In this document: piece by piece, positions 1 to 5,382 of the stretch | How the letters are laid out: the number at the start of each line of letters is the position of its first letter | Position numbering within the stretch: the stretch's first letter is position 1 | Origin: Verrucomicrobia bacterium TMED60 | GTDB taxonomy: Bacteria > Verrucomicrobiota > Verrucomicrobiae > Opitutales > MB11C04 | Direction of reading: 5' to 3' | Assembly (NCBI GenBank): GCA_002171765.1 | Contig: NHDN01000066.1 | Location: forward strand, 2,438-8,449 | DNA: 6,012 nt | Translations under genes and position numbers: made by a program | Notes under the pieces: generated by a model | Seen by the model: only the letters and a program-made list of their open reading frames with translations | Database searches by the model: none | Told to the model about the DNA's origin: nothing

Positions 1-494
1 ACTGATTTTGACCATATTAAATCAACAGATGAATCTGATATTTCATTATATGATTTCATTCCTTCAGTTTTATATTCAATATTATTATATTTTAAAAAAT
101 CTTCTATAGAATTTAACTTGTTATAATTATTGTGTTCAATTTTCATTTCTAATGAAATATTAATTAAATGATTAAGATTAGTATAAGCATTTTTTTTTGT
201 ATCTACTAACAAGTATTGTCCTGCCCCATGCTTTTTAGCAGCTAAGCTTGTAATAATTGAATCACCAGGGCCTACTTCAAGACATGTATAATCTTTTTCT
301 ATATGAACATATTTCCGTGCTATTAATAAATATCTTTCGATGGTTCTCAGAGCAGTGGCAGATTCATTAGCATTGGGAGCAGAATGGCGAAATAGAGAAA
401 TTGAACGCCATGTTGAATAATCAATGGGTAATCTAGATAAGATAATTTTAACAAAGATTTTGAGCCACCATGGCAGCAGCGTTTTAAGTATCAT
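1..494 (-). CDS. SAM-dependent methyltransferase, C-terminus cut by window edge
   Basis: The complement reads open from an ATG at 494 down to the left edge, giving 164 residues without a stop; the remainder lies outside the window. Residues 71-80 (CLEVGPGDSI) form the glycine-rich SAM-binding motif I of class I methyltransferases. YLLVD at 94-98 ends in the acidic residue expected after strand beta-2 to contact the SAM ribose. DSSVDLIWSKS at 154-164 matches the motif IV region, where families of this type usually read FDLI-S-VLEH. The N-terminus (MILKTLLPWWLKIFVKIIL) is hydrophobic and basic and could be a membrane-associating helix. No clear Shine-Dalgarno sequence precedes the start. The substrate is unknown. 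Divergence from a second methyltransferase suggests a glycan or lipid modification locus, which is inference. The reading frame and motif I are directly visible, so the family call is fairly firm. Confidence 0.75.
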   Translation of the reverse strand, partial: MILKTLLPWWLKIFVKIILSRLPIDYSTWRSISLFRHSAPNANESATALRTIERYLLIARKYVHIEKDYTCLEVGPGDSIITSLAAKKHGAGQYLLVDTKKNAYTNLNHLINISLEMKIEHNNYNKLNSIEDFLKYNNIEYKTEGMKSYNEISDSSVDLIWSKS

Positions 495-654
495 GATTTG
501 TTTTGATTGAGAAAATAATATTTCTTATGCATATCGTAGTTAGTTTAACATATTTAGTAAATCCTATAGAAATAAATAAAACACTGAGAATATATAGTTA
601 AATTATTATTACAGACGGTATGATAATATGATTTATGTATTGAAATAATTAATC

Positions 655-684
655 TTTAAAAGAATAAGTTAGTTTTAGTATAAT
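655..684 (+). promoter_or_regulatory. Candidate promoter of the 691-1578 methyltransferase, possibly leaderless
   Basis: A perfect TATAAT lies at 679-684 and TTTAAA at 655-660 is a 4/6 match to the -35 consensus, with 18 bp between them. Transcription would begin close to 691, the ATG itself, and no Shine-Dalgarno sequence is present, so the mRNA may be leaderless. The rest of the divergent spacer (495-690) is very AT-rich; I see no other convincing site in it, and no clear promoter for the leftward gene. Confidence 0.4.
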
Positions 685-690
685 GAAAAG

Positions 691-1578
691 ATGAATATAG
701 AAGATAACTTTAGAAATATAACACTTAATGATATTCATTTAGTAAATTGTATCATTAGCTCTATAAGAGAGAAACGTAACTTATCAGGGCATATGAGGAT
801 ACTTGAAGTTGGATGTGGTAGTGGAACATTTCTTCTGTACATGATTGATATGTTGTCAAAGACATTTCCTAAAATTACTTTTGATTTTCATGCTTTTGAT
901 CTTCAAGAGAGCGAACTAATTTTCAATGATGAAGAACTTAAAGAACCTCATCTTTCCAGATTACATGTAGTATTAAAAAGAAAATATAAAAATGGCAATT
1001 GGGAAAGAAAAATAAAAATAATAAAGCCATCAGATGATTGGCATGAACAACTTGAGTTTTTCGATTTAATTGTATCAAATCAAGTATTAGAACATGTAAT
1101 GGATAAACCTACTTTTTTTAATAAACTAAGTAAAAATCTAAAATTATCAGGCAACTCATTTCATATATTTCCAGCATTAGATGTTTTTTGGGAATGGCAT
1201 ATACATGTTCCATTCGCCCACTGGTTTAAATCTGAAAAAATGTTGAGGAAGTATATTACTCTTTATAGATACTTTACGTCACCTGTAAAGTTTTTTAAAA
1301 ATCATAAACTCATGATGAACTCCATCAATCATGACGCAAAATATATTTTTGATAAAACACACTACTGCTCAACTAAACAATTTATAAAATATTGTCATGA
1401 TTTGAATCTAAGTGTGAATCTAAAATATACTTATCCTTATTATTTTCTCAAAGCATGTCAATGGCTTAAAATAGATATCAATAAATTTAATTTTTATAGC
1501 TGTAATAGATTCTTACATTATTTAACATTTTTTATAACTAAGCATATTTCATCTATTACTGTTCATATATCAAAATAA
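691..1578 (+). CDS. Class I SAM-dependent methyltransferase
   Basis: This 295-residue protein has a Rossmann-type methyltransferase fold in its first two thirds. ILEVGCGSGTF (37-47) is motif I, which binds SAM. HAFDLQ (67-72) carries the acidic residue after strand beta-2. FDLIVSNQVLEHV (124-136) is motif IV, and LKLSGNSFHIFPAL (150-163) is the following helix and strand. This pattern is that of Methyltransf_11/23-type enzymes, which methylate small molecules, lipids or sugars. The C-terminal third is rich in aromatic and basic residues (many F, Y, H, K) and has no motif I recognise; it may bind substrate or membrane. ATG 691 has no ribosome binding site but follows a good -10 box. The gene is more AT-rich than those right of 1917. 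The substrate cannot be told; a polysaccharide locus is inferred from the divergent second methyltransferase. Confidence 0.8.
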   Translation: MNIEDNFRNITLNDIHLVNCIISSIREKRNLSGHMRILEVGCGSGTFLLYMIDMLSKTFPKITFDFHAFDLQESELIFNDEELKEPHLSRLHVVLKRKYKNGNWERKIKIIKPSDDWHEQLEFFDLIVSNQVLEHVMDKPTFFNKLSKNLKLSGNSFHIFPALDVFWEWHIHVPFAHWFKSEKMLRKYITLYRYFTSPVKFFKNHKLMMNSINHDAKYIFDKTHYCSTKQFIKYCHDLNLSVNLKYTYPYYFLKACQWLKIDINKFNFYSCNRFLHYLTFFITKHISSITVHISK

Positions 1579-1593
1579 TAATTTCTATCTTTT

Positions 1594-1645
1594 TCAAAAT
1601 TTCTTTAAATAAATTTATAGTAAATTTTGATTTTCTTGTTGTTTT
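1594..1645 (+). terminator. Weak AT-only terminator candidate after the methyltransferase
   Basis: A perfect 9-bp inverted repeat, tcaaaattt (1594-1602) and aaattttga (1622-1630), encloses a 19-nt loop and is followed by a T-rich stretch (1631-1645). It starts 16 bp after the stop codon. The stem contains only two G-C pairs at most, so the hairpin is weak and the call is tentative. Confidence 0.3.
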
Positions 1646-1699
1646 AGGGTTTCAGTTGGGGGTTCAGAATATCTGAATTATTTTGTAAGTCTTACAAGT

Positions 1700-1740
1700 C
1701 AATGTCACTGGAGTTTATAGAATAGTATTGTTTGACATTG
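1700..1740. repeat. Operator-like 8-bp inverted repeat overlapping a -35 box
   Basis: The arms caatgtca (1700-1707) and tgacattg (1733-1740) are perfect reverse complements 25 bp apart. The right arm contains the TTGACA at 1732-1737 except its first base. A dimeric regulator or recombination accessory protein could bind here; which one is not shown. Confidence 0.4.
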
Positions 1741-1795
1741 TCGTCCCCAAGGGACATTACTATATTTATATAGTAGGCTCGATTAGGCTTAAAGG

Positions 1796-1822
1796 TCAAC
1801 AAACAAGTATTTTATTTGTTGA
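1796..1822. repeat. 8-bp inverted repeat upstream of integrase
   Basis: The arms tcaacaaa (1796-1803) and tttgttga (1815-1822) are perfect reverse complements around an 11-nt spacer. It may be a recombinase or regulator binding site. A terminator is less likely, because only four Ts follow and the stem is AT-rich. Confidence 0.4.
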
Positions 1823-1880
1823 TTTTAGTGGGATAATTGAGCAGTAGAAAACATTAACCTACTTTGACTGCCTTACAATT

Positions 1881-1902
1881 TGTTGGGTTGCATGTTGGGT
1901 TG
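1881..1902 (+). repeat. Tandem 10-bp direct repeat, likely integrase arm-type sites
   Basis: TGTTGGGTTG occurs at 1881-1890 and again at 1893-1902, a 12-bp period, ending 14 bp before the integrase ATG. Direct repeats spaced about one helical turn apart next to int are typical of sites bound by the N-terminal arm-binding domain of tyrosine integrases. Binding there would also let the integrase repress its own gene. The repeat is seen; the role is inferred. Confidence 0.5.
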
Positions 1903-1916
1903 GAAGGATAGAGCAG

Positions 1917-3131
1917 ATGATAGTCAATTTGACTGACAGGAAAATTAATAGCCTAAAAGCTCAAGATAAGAAATACAAAGTATTCGATAAGTCCGTATCA
2001 GGTCTTTATCTCATGGTTATGCCTTCAGGCTACAAAGTTTTCAAGTTAGCTTATCGTATTGGTAAATATCAGAAAGAATCTACCTTAGGCGAATATCCAA
2101 TACTTCCACTAGCAGACGCAAGAGCACAAGCAGTAAATGAAAAGCAATTGATTCAGAGCAAAGACAGGGTTGATGTCTCATCTGTGAAAGCTCAAGAAAA
2201 AAGAACTCAGAATCTAACTACCCTAAATGAAGTTTGTCTCAAATGGCTTGAAGAATTTAAAACTGAATATCCTAAAAAATATCCTGAGACTAGAAACAGA
2301 ATGGTTAAGCATTTGTTTCCATACTTCGATAAAAAGCTCATACAGGATATCAAGAGACAAGATATTAAAGATTTCTTAACTCACATGAAGAAGAAAGGTA
2401 TCAGGCATACGGCTCTAAGAATTAAACAGAATCTAGTCCATGTCTGGAATGAGGCTAGAGATAGGGAACTTGTAAGAGAAAACATTGTTACAGGAATTAC
2501 TTTCAAAAAGACTGAGCATACTCATCAGGTTGCAGAGGTTAATCCTGATAAATTTGCTCTATTGCTAAATAGAATTGATTCATACAAGTTTTCTAATGTT
2601 CACATTGAAGTAGGAATTAAATTATTAGCTCATTTATTTCCAAGACATTCAGAACTTGTAGCAATGAAATGGGAAGATATTAATTATAAAAGTCAGACAT
2701 GGGAATACATGCAGACTAAGACAGGAGATGTAAGACTTGTTCCGTTGTCTAAGCAAGTAATTGCATTACTCAATAGTCTCAAGAGTGTCGGCTCTGCCGA
2801 TCACTCGGAATATGTCTTTCCTAGTGATAAAACAAAGACAGGACATATCTCATCATTCAGAAATGAATTCCTAAAGATTATAAATCCTGACGAGCACACA
2901 ATACATGGTTTCAGAGCAAGTGCTAGAACAATGCTACAACAGTATCTCAAGTACAGTCCTGATGTCATAGAACATCAACTAGGTCATGTTGTCCCTGATA
3001 GGTTAGGGAAGTCTTACAACAGAACAACACACATTGAAGACAGGATTCCAATGATGACAGATTGGAGTAACTACCTTGATGAAATCAAACGCAATGCTAA
3101 GCAAATGAAAGTGGTAAACAAAGATGACTAA
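1917..3131 (+). CDS. int: P4-type tyrosine integrase
   Basis: This 404-residue site-specific recombinase would insert and excise the element. Residues 1-90 match the DUF4102-like arm-DNA-binding domain (LTDRKINSLK, then KVFDKSVSGLYLMV and TLGEYPILPLADAR). Residues about 97-195 form the core-binding helical domain. The catalytic domain holds the full active site: R243 (in PRHSEL), K268 (TKTG), H330 and R333 (HGFR), H357 (LGH) and the nucleophile Y367 (SYNRT). The length is typical of P4-like integrases. ATG 1917 follows a GAAGGA-type ribosome binding site at 1903-1908. The last 8 bp overlap the next gene, so the two are probably co-translated. Residues 290-297 (SVGSADHS) come from a 24-bp palindrome and lie in the loop between the K268 hairpin and the EYVFPS strand, where relatives usually have a short variable loop. 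The enzyme is probably intact and active. Confidence 0.95.
   Translation: MIVNLTDRKINSLKAQDKKYKVFDKSVSGLYLMVMPSGYKVFKLAYRIGKYQKESTLGEYPILPLADARAQAVNEKQLIQSKDRVDVSSVKAQEKRTQNLTTLNEVCLKWLEEFKTEYPKKYPETRNRMVKHLFPYFDKKLIQDIKRQDIKDFLTHMKKKGIRHTALRIKQNLVHVWNEARDRELVRENIVTGITFKKTEHTHQVAEVNPDKFALLLNRIDSYKFSNVHIEVGIKLLAHLFPRHSELVAMKWEDINYKSQTWEYMQTKTGDVRLVPLSKQVIALLNSLKSVGSADHSEYVFPSDKTKTGHISSFRNEFLKIINPDEHTIHGFRASARTMLQQYLKYSPDVIEHQLGHVVPDRLGKSYNRTTHIEDRIPMMTDWSNYLDEIKRNAKQMKVVNKDD
2783..2806 (+). repeat. 24-bp palindromic element inside integrase (copy 1)
   Basis: The element reads gagtg, tcggc, tct, gccga, t, cactc; it can fold into a stem of 5 + 5 bp with a triloop and one bulged T. It is identical over all 24 bp to 5684-5707 in the terminase gene, and the flanks differ at once on both sides. 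It is in frame and encodes SVGSADHS (integrase residues 290-297). It is more GC-rich than the surrounding gene. Confidence 0.85.
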
Positions 3132-3951
3132 GACTGATTGGAAAGATTTTGAGCAAGGGTTGATAGATAACTACAACAATAATCCAACAGTAGAAAATGC
3201 AGAGGTATTGTTTCAACATTTTAGAGACCAAGTTAAAGCAAACGAAAAGATAACTAATAATCTACAAGCATTTATTAATGATAGATTGGTCGAAGGCTTA
3301 GGAAAAAAACAAACAAATAATCCAATTGGAAAAGCATTTGGACTTGTGCGAGAAAAGGGAGAGCAACCTAGCAAAGCATCAGAACATGCACAGGCTCATG
3401 CAAGGATATGGGAAGAATTATTCAAGGGTGAGACATTGAGGAATGCTTGTTTAACTGTTGCAGATGAAGTTTCATTAAGCCCTGAGGCATTACAAAGCAG
3501 CTTTCGATTCACCAAAAAACTTCTAATTAAAGATGCGCTAGGAACTGAAATCCCAATGTATTTTGAATATTTAGAATTTGAAGAAGATAAGTTTAATATT
3601 GGTTTAGATACTCTTACAGTTAAGCGAGGTAAATCATTAACAAAAGATGAAATCAGTATTTTAAATAAGCATAGTAAAAAAGTTAATAATGAAATTGATA
3701 AACATAATGAAAGAGAACACCTGATAGAGAAAAAATATAATATGTACTACAAAGTACTTAGTGATTATTGGTGCGCCTTCTCAGTAGACCAACGCGCTAA
3801 ATATAAAAACAATCCAAATAATCTGCCTCTATGGTCAGGAAAAGATTACAGAAAAGAATTTAACAGATTGAAACTTACAAAAGATATTGAAGATAAAGCA
3901 TCACAACTTCTCAAGGAACTCAAAGTCAAAGGTGAGAACAACGAACTCTAG
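3124..3951 (+). CDS. Hypothetical protein translationally coupled to integrase
   Basis: I do not recognise this 275-residue protein. Its ATG overlaps the integrase stop by 8 bp (ATGACTAA), so it is very likely made from the same mRNA by coupled translation. It has no signal peptide or membrane segment and is rich in K, E, N and D, as expected of a soluble cytoplasmic protein. Residues about 100-132 (KGETLRNACLTVADEVSLSP and on to FRFTKK) have the spacing of a helix-turn-helix, with an amphipathic helix, a turn at SLSP and a basic second helix, so DNA binding is possible. Residues 170-215 are highly charged and probably helical or coiled. WSGKDYRKEFNRLK near 237-250 is another distinctive stretch. 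A role in excision, regulation or replication of the element fits the position, but this is inference. The reading frame is long and clearly coding. Confidence 0.8.
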   Translation: MTKTDWKDFEQGLIDNYNNNPTVENAEVLFQHFRDQVKANEKITNNLQAFINDRLVEGLGKKQTNNPIGKAFGLVREKGEQPSKASEHAQAHARIWEELFKGETLRNACLTVADEVSLSPEALQSSFRFTKKLLIKDALGTEIPMYFEYLEFEEDKFNIGLDTLTVKRGKSLTKDEISILNKHSKKVNNEIDKHNEREHLIEKKYNMYYKVLSDYWCAFSVDQRAKYKNNPNNLPLWSGKDYRKEFNRLKLTKDIEDKASQLLKELKVKGENNEL

Positions 3952-4017
3952 TACCCCTTAACCCCCTATAGCAACAAGAGCAGTAGTATATATATCCCTT
4001 CACACACCGAAGGGGTA
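3952..4017 (+). promoter_or_regulatory. Mutually exclusive hairpins in spacer before alpA
   Basis: Two pairings compete for one 3' arm. tacccctt (3952-3959) is the perfect reverse complement of aaggggta (4010-4017), an 8-bp long-range stem starting right after the preceding stop. Locally, cccttc (3996-4001) pairs with gaaggg (4009-4014) around a 7-nt loop. No U tract follows, so a classical terminator is unlikely. It could be an RNA processing or antitermination-type switch, or a paired protein-binding site. In the remainder of the spacer (4018-4110) I see nothing reliable. Confidence 0.35.
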
Positions 4018-4121
4018 AAAATGTTCCATGTTTCTTCCATAACAAAACCTAACTGTATTATTTAACAGCAGTAATGCACTAGTGGTCTAATACAAACATT
4101 AAACACCTTTAAGGAGGATTA

Positions 4122-4346
4122 ATGTACTTAGAAGAAAATAAAACAAAAGAAGACTACAAGAGAGACTTATCAAATACCAAGGTACTTCGTATGAAGGAAT
4201 TGCCTGATGTTGTCGGAGCAAAATCTTCAACTATTTACACTTGGATACGAGAAGGTAAATTTCCAGCGCCTAAAAAAATGCAACGCATATCCATTTGGGA
4301 TAAAGATGTTGTTGAAAATTGGGTAGCAGAGAAACTTGCTAGTTAA
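4122..4346 (+). CDS. alpA: AlpA-like phage/island transcriptional regulator
   Basis: This 74-residue protein belongs to the AlpA / MerR-like helix-turn-helix group. VLRMKELPDVVGAKSSTIYT (21-40) gives the first helices and recognition helix, followed by WIREGKFPAPKKM, the conserved wing sequence of the family, and by ISIWDKDVVENWVAEK, the closing helix. The length is usual for AlpA. Members of the family, first known from the P4-like cryptic prophage CP4-57, commonly activate integrase or act as excisionases. Here it would be a regulator of the element's switch from integrated to excised state. The start is well supported by a strong ribosome binding site, AAGGAGG, at 4111-4117, much better than those of the flanking methyltransferases. 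The gene stands alone with spacers on both sides, so it may have its own promoter; I could not identify one with confidence. The target site is unknown. Confidence 0.85.
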   Translation: MYLEENKTKEDYKRDLSNTKVLRMKELPDVVGAKSSTIYTWIREGKFPAPKKMQRISIWDKDVVENWVAEKLAS

Positions 4347-4354
4347 TTAATTCT

Positions 4355-4388
4355 CTGAGAGGCTGCCGATTTGATCGGCAGTCCTCAG
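4355..4388. repeat. Long intergenic hairpin sharing the CTGCCGAT core
   Basis: ctgag (4355-4359) pairs with ctcag (4384-4388). After a bulged A, G4361-C4383 and a G-T wobble extend the stem, and ctgccgat (4363-4370) pairs with atcggcag (4374-4381) around the triloop ttg. This gives a stem of about 15 bp. No T run follows on either strand, so it is not a standard terminator. Both arms repeat the CTGCCGAT sequence found in the right arm of the 24-bp elements in the integrase and terminase genes, which suggests a related palindromic element. It lies 8 bp after the alpA stop. Confidence 0.7.
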
Positions 4389-4425
4389 TAGAAAATTGTT
4401 CGGATAGAACAGGAGAAAGTGTACC

Positions 4426-4734
4426 ATGGCAACACAGCTAATGACACCTCATGATTCGGAATTAGGTTGGCATCAACCTGACGAAGAATTACAAGCAATG
4501 GAAGATATGACAACACCTACTGAGGATAAAATCCTTGAGGAAATCATTCCTTCATTTGCAGAAGAAATAAGCAGCTATACAGGGTATTGTGTCGAAGATT
4601 TAAAAAATTGGAAGACATCATATTTCAACAGAAATGTTGATACTCGCATAGCTGTTAAATACGCACTCATGAAAATTTATTTCAAAGATATCCTAACGGA
4701 ATCTATTGGTGGAGCGTATGACAGAAGAAGATAA
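4426..4734 (+). CDS. Hypothetical 102-residue protein
   Basis: I do not recognise this protein. The first 45 residues are acidic and probably poorly ordered (HDSELGWHQPDEELQAMEDM). Residues 38-95 look like a compact helical domain with a tyrosine- and tryptophan-containing middle (SYTGYCVEDLKNWKTSYFNR). The C-terminus is basic (YDRRR). There is no signal peptide or membrane segment. The ATG follows an AGGAGA ribosome binding site (4411-4416) at good spacing, so the start is credible. The next gene begins inside its last codons, and the pair is probably translated together. As small acidic proteins beside replication genes are common in phages, a partner or regulator of the next protein is one guess; nothing in the sequence proves it. 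Confidence 0.7.
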   Translation: MATQLMTPHDSELGWHQPDEELQAMEDMTTPTEDKILEEIIPSFAEEISSYTGYCVEDLKNWKTSYFNRNVDTRIAVKYALMKIYFKDILTESIGGAYDRRR

Positions 4735-5230
4735 GAAAAAAAATCAGAGGGGTATGCCTTGGTGGAGGCAATCCCATGCTGAAATCTTATCTGACATGAA
4801 TCTTCGGTTTTGTTTTCCTAAGGGAAAATTTGCCGAAGGTTTAGCTTTGTATCTTGTCTTAAAAGCAATTACATCAGCACAATACGAGGAGGATACTAGA
4901 GAATCTTGTACCTTCTCAGTAACCATGAACTTTCTTATCGGAGCTTTAGAGAACTCTCTAACTGAAGAAGAAATAAAAGATTACTGTAATCGTATGAACA
5001 TGCGTAATGTGATTGACCACTTTGTAGTAGATGATTTTATATTAACTATTACGATATATCGTATCTATGATGAAGTGGATAAATACAGGCAAGACCAGAG
5101 GTCAGCTAAGAAAAATAAACCAACCACCAAACAAAGAAAGAAAAAAAAGAAAACAGGTGACCATGACTTTGATTCTGATGAGGAATACGAGTCTTGGAAA
5201 GCTGCACAAAACTATCCTAAAATCGTATGA
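4718..5230 (+). CDS. Possible replisome-organiser-like replication protein
   Basis: This 170-residue protein starts MTEEDKKKNQRGMPWWRQSH. Residues 14-127 resemble, by pattern only, the N-terminal winged-helix domain of phage replisome organisers and related initiators: W-W followed by EIL-D--LR, a helix GLALYLVLKAI, a stretch FSVTMNFLIGAL-NSLTEEEI, then an IDHFVVDDFILTITIYRIYD wing that ends near DKYR. Residues 128-147 are strongly basic (KKNKPTTKQRKKKKK) and the tail 148-160 is acidic (DHDFDSDEEYESW), as in DNA-binding proteins with a flexible C-terminal extension. ATG 4718 was chosen because GGTGGAG (4708-4714) precedes it; upstream in-frame TTG 4706 and GTG 4709 overlap that signal. It overlaps the previous gene by 17 bp, implying coupling. 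No helicase or primase motifs are present. The coding call is firm; the function is tentative and a plain DNA-binding regulator is the main alternative. Confidence 0.7.
   Translation: MTEEDKKKNQRGMPWWRQSHAEILSDMNLRFCFPKGKFAEGLALYLVLKAITSAQYEEDTRESCTFSVTMNFLIGALENSLTEEEIKDYCNRMNMRNVIDHFVVDDFILTITIYRIYDEVDKYRQDQRSAKKNKPTTKQRKKKKKTGDHDFDSDEEYESWKAAQNYPKIV
5143..5149 (+). other. In-phase A AAA AAG slippery heptamer
   Basis: Within the lysine run (residues 141-145) of the 4718-5230 gene, the heptamer A AAA AAG is in the phase used for -1 ribosomal frameshifting, the same heptamer used in E. coli dnaX. A -1 slip here would read GAA AAC AGG and stop at TGA 5158-5160, giving a product without the acidic tail. 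I see no strong stimulatory stem-loop downstream, and an A-rich lysine run can produce the motif by chance. Confidence 0.25.
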
Positions 5231-5249
5231 CAAGTAACTTACAAGTAAC
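5230..5249 (+). repeat. 9-bp direct repeat, iteron-like
   Basis: ACAAGTAAC occurs at 5230-5238 and 5241-5249, an 11-bp period, beginning on the last base of the upstream gene's stop codon. Direct repeats one helical turn apart suggest a protein-binding site, possibly for the preceding replication-like protein or for the terminase small subunit. Confidence 0.5.
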
Positions 5250-5258
5250 AGGACTACA

Positions 5259-5310
5259 TTAGATGTACATTAAATTAGATATACATTTACATATAGATTT
5301 AGATACAAAT
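5259..5310 (+). repeat. Degenerate TTAGAT repeats, AT-rich
   Basis: TTAGATGTACATTA (5259-5272) is followed by TTAGATATACATTT (5275-5288), a 16-bp period with few mismatches, and by a shorter TTAGATACAAAT (5299-5310). The stretch is very AT-rich. It could be part of an origin or packaging site next to the 9-bp repeats, or simply low-complexity spacer. A 26-codon frame (5263-5343) runs through it but has no convincing start signal. Confidence 0.35.
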
Positions 5311-5351
5311 AAGATTACTGTTTTTACAATTAGAGGAAAGTAAGTAATAGA

Positions 5352-5382
5352 GCACTCTCATATTTTATTAATGTGGGAGTGT
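5352..5382 (+). promoter_or_regulatory. Hairpin in the terminase gene leader
   Basis: cactc (5353-5357) pairs with gagtg (5377-5381), and pairing continues inward through T-G, C-G, A-T, T-G, A-T, T-A and T-A to a 5-nt loop (5365-5369), about 12 pairs including wobbles. It ends 14 nt before ATG 5397 and contains the alternative GTG starts at 5373 and 5379 in its 3' arm. No good ribosome binding site lies between hairpin and ATG, so the structure may govern translation. AGAGGA at 5332-5337 is the only nearby purine-rich signal and lies upstream of it. Confidence 0.4.

Larger units (their letters stand above)
1646..1916 (+). promoter_or_regulatory. Integrase upstream region, probable left attachment/control zone
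   Basis: About 270 bp without a gene separate the methyltransferase locus from the integrase. The zone is dense in short symmetric sites: ttcaga/tctgaa (1663-1677), tgtaag/cttaca (1684-1696), caatgtca/tgacattg (1700-1740), gtccc/gggac (1743-1755) and tcaacaaa/tttgttga (1796-1822). There is also a near direct repeat GGGTTTCAG / GGGGTTCAG (1647-1666) and a repeated taggct (1774-1779, 1784-1789). A consensus TTGACA (1732-1737) sits inside one arm of the 1700-1740 repeat, but the best -10 candidate (TACTAT, 1758-1763) is 20 bp away. P4-type integrase genes normally lie just inside the left end of their island, so the attachment core should be here. I find no tRNA or tmRNA remnant and cannot place the core. 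Confidence 0.4.

Noticed and set aside
1579..1916. tRNA or tmRNA remnant as attachment site
   Set aside because: No TPsiC-arm and acceptor sequence with the expected pairing was found; GGGGTTCAGAATATCTGAA only superficially resembles one.
4355..4388. Rho-independent terminator after alpA
   Set aside because: The stem is strong but no T run follows on either strand; it fits better as a palindromic repeat or processing site.
4706..4717. TTG 4706 or GTG 4709 as start of the replication-like gene
   Set aside because: Both overlap the purine-rich GGTGGAG that would serve as ribosome binding site for ATG 4718.
4744..4926. 60-codon open frame on the minus strand
   Set aside because: It lies fully inside the 4718-5230 gene on the opposite strand, has no ribosome binding site and shows no domain; it is a shadow of the coding gene.
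5230..5310. CRISPR array
   Set aside because: The repeats are 9-14 bp, imperfect and only 11-24 bp apart, with no spacer structure and no cas genes.
5263..5343. 26-codon frame MYIKLDIHLHIDLDTNKITV... in the terminase leader
   Set aside because: It has no good ribosome binding site and its sequence reflects the TTAGAT/TACATT repeats; too little evidence to call a gene.
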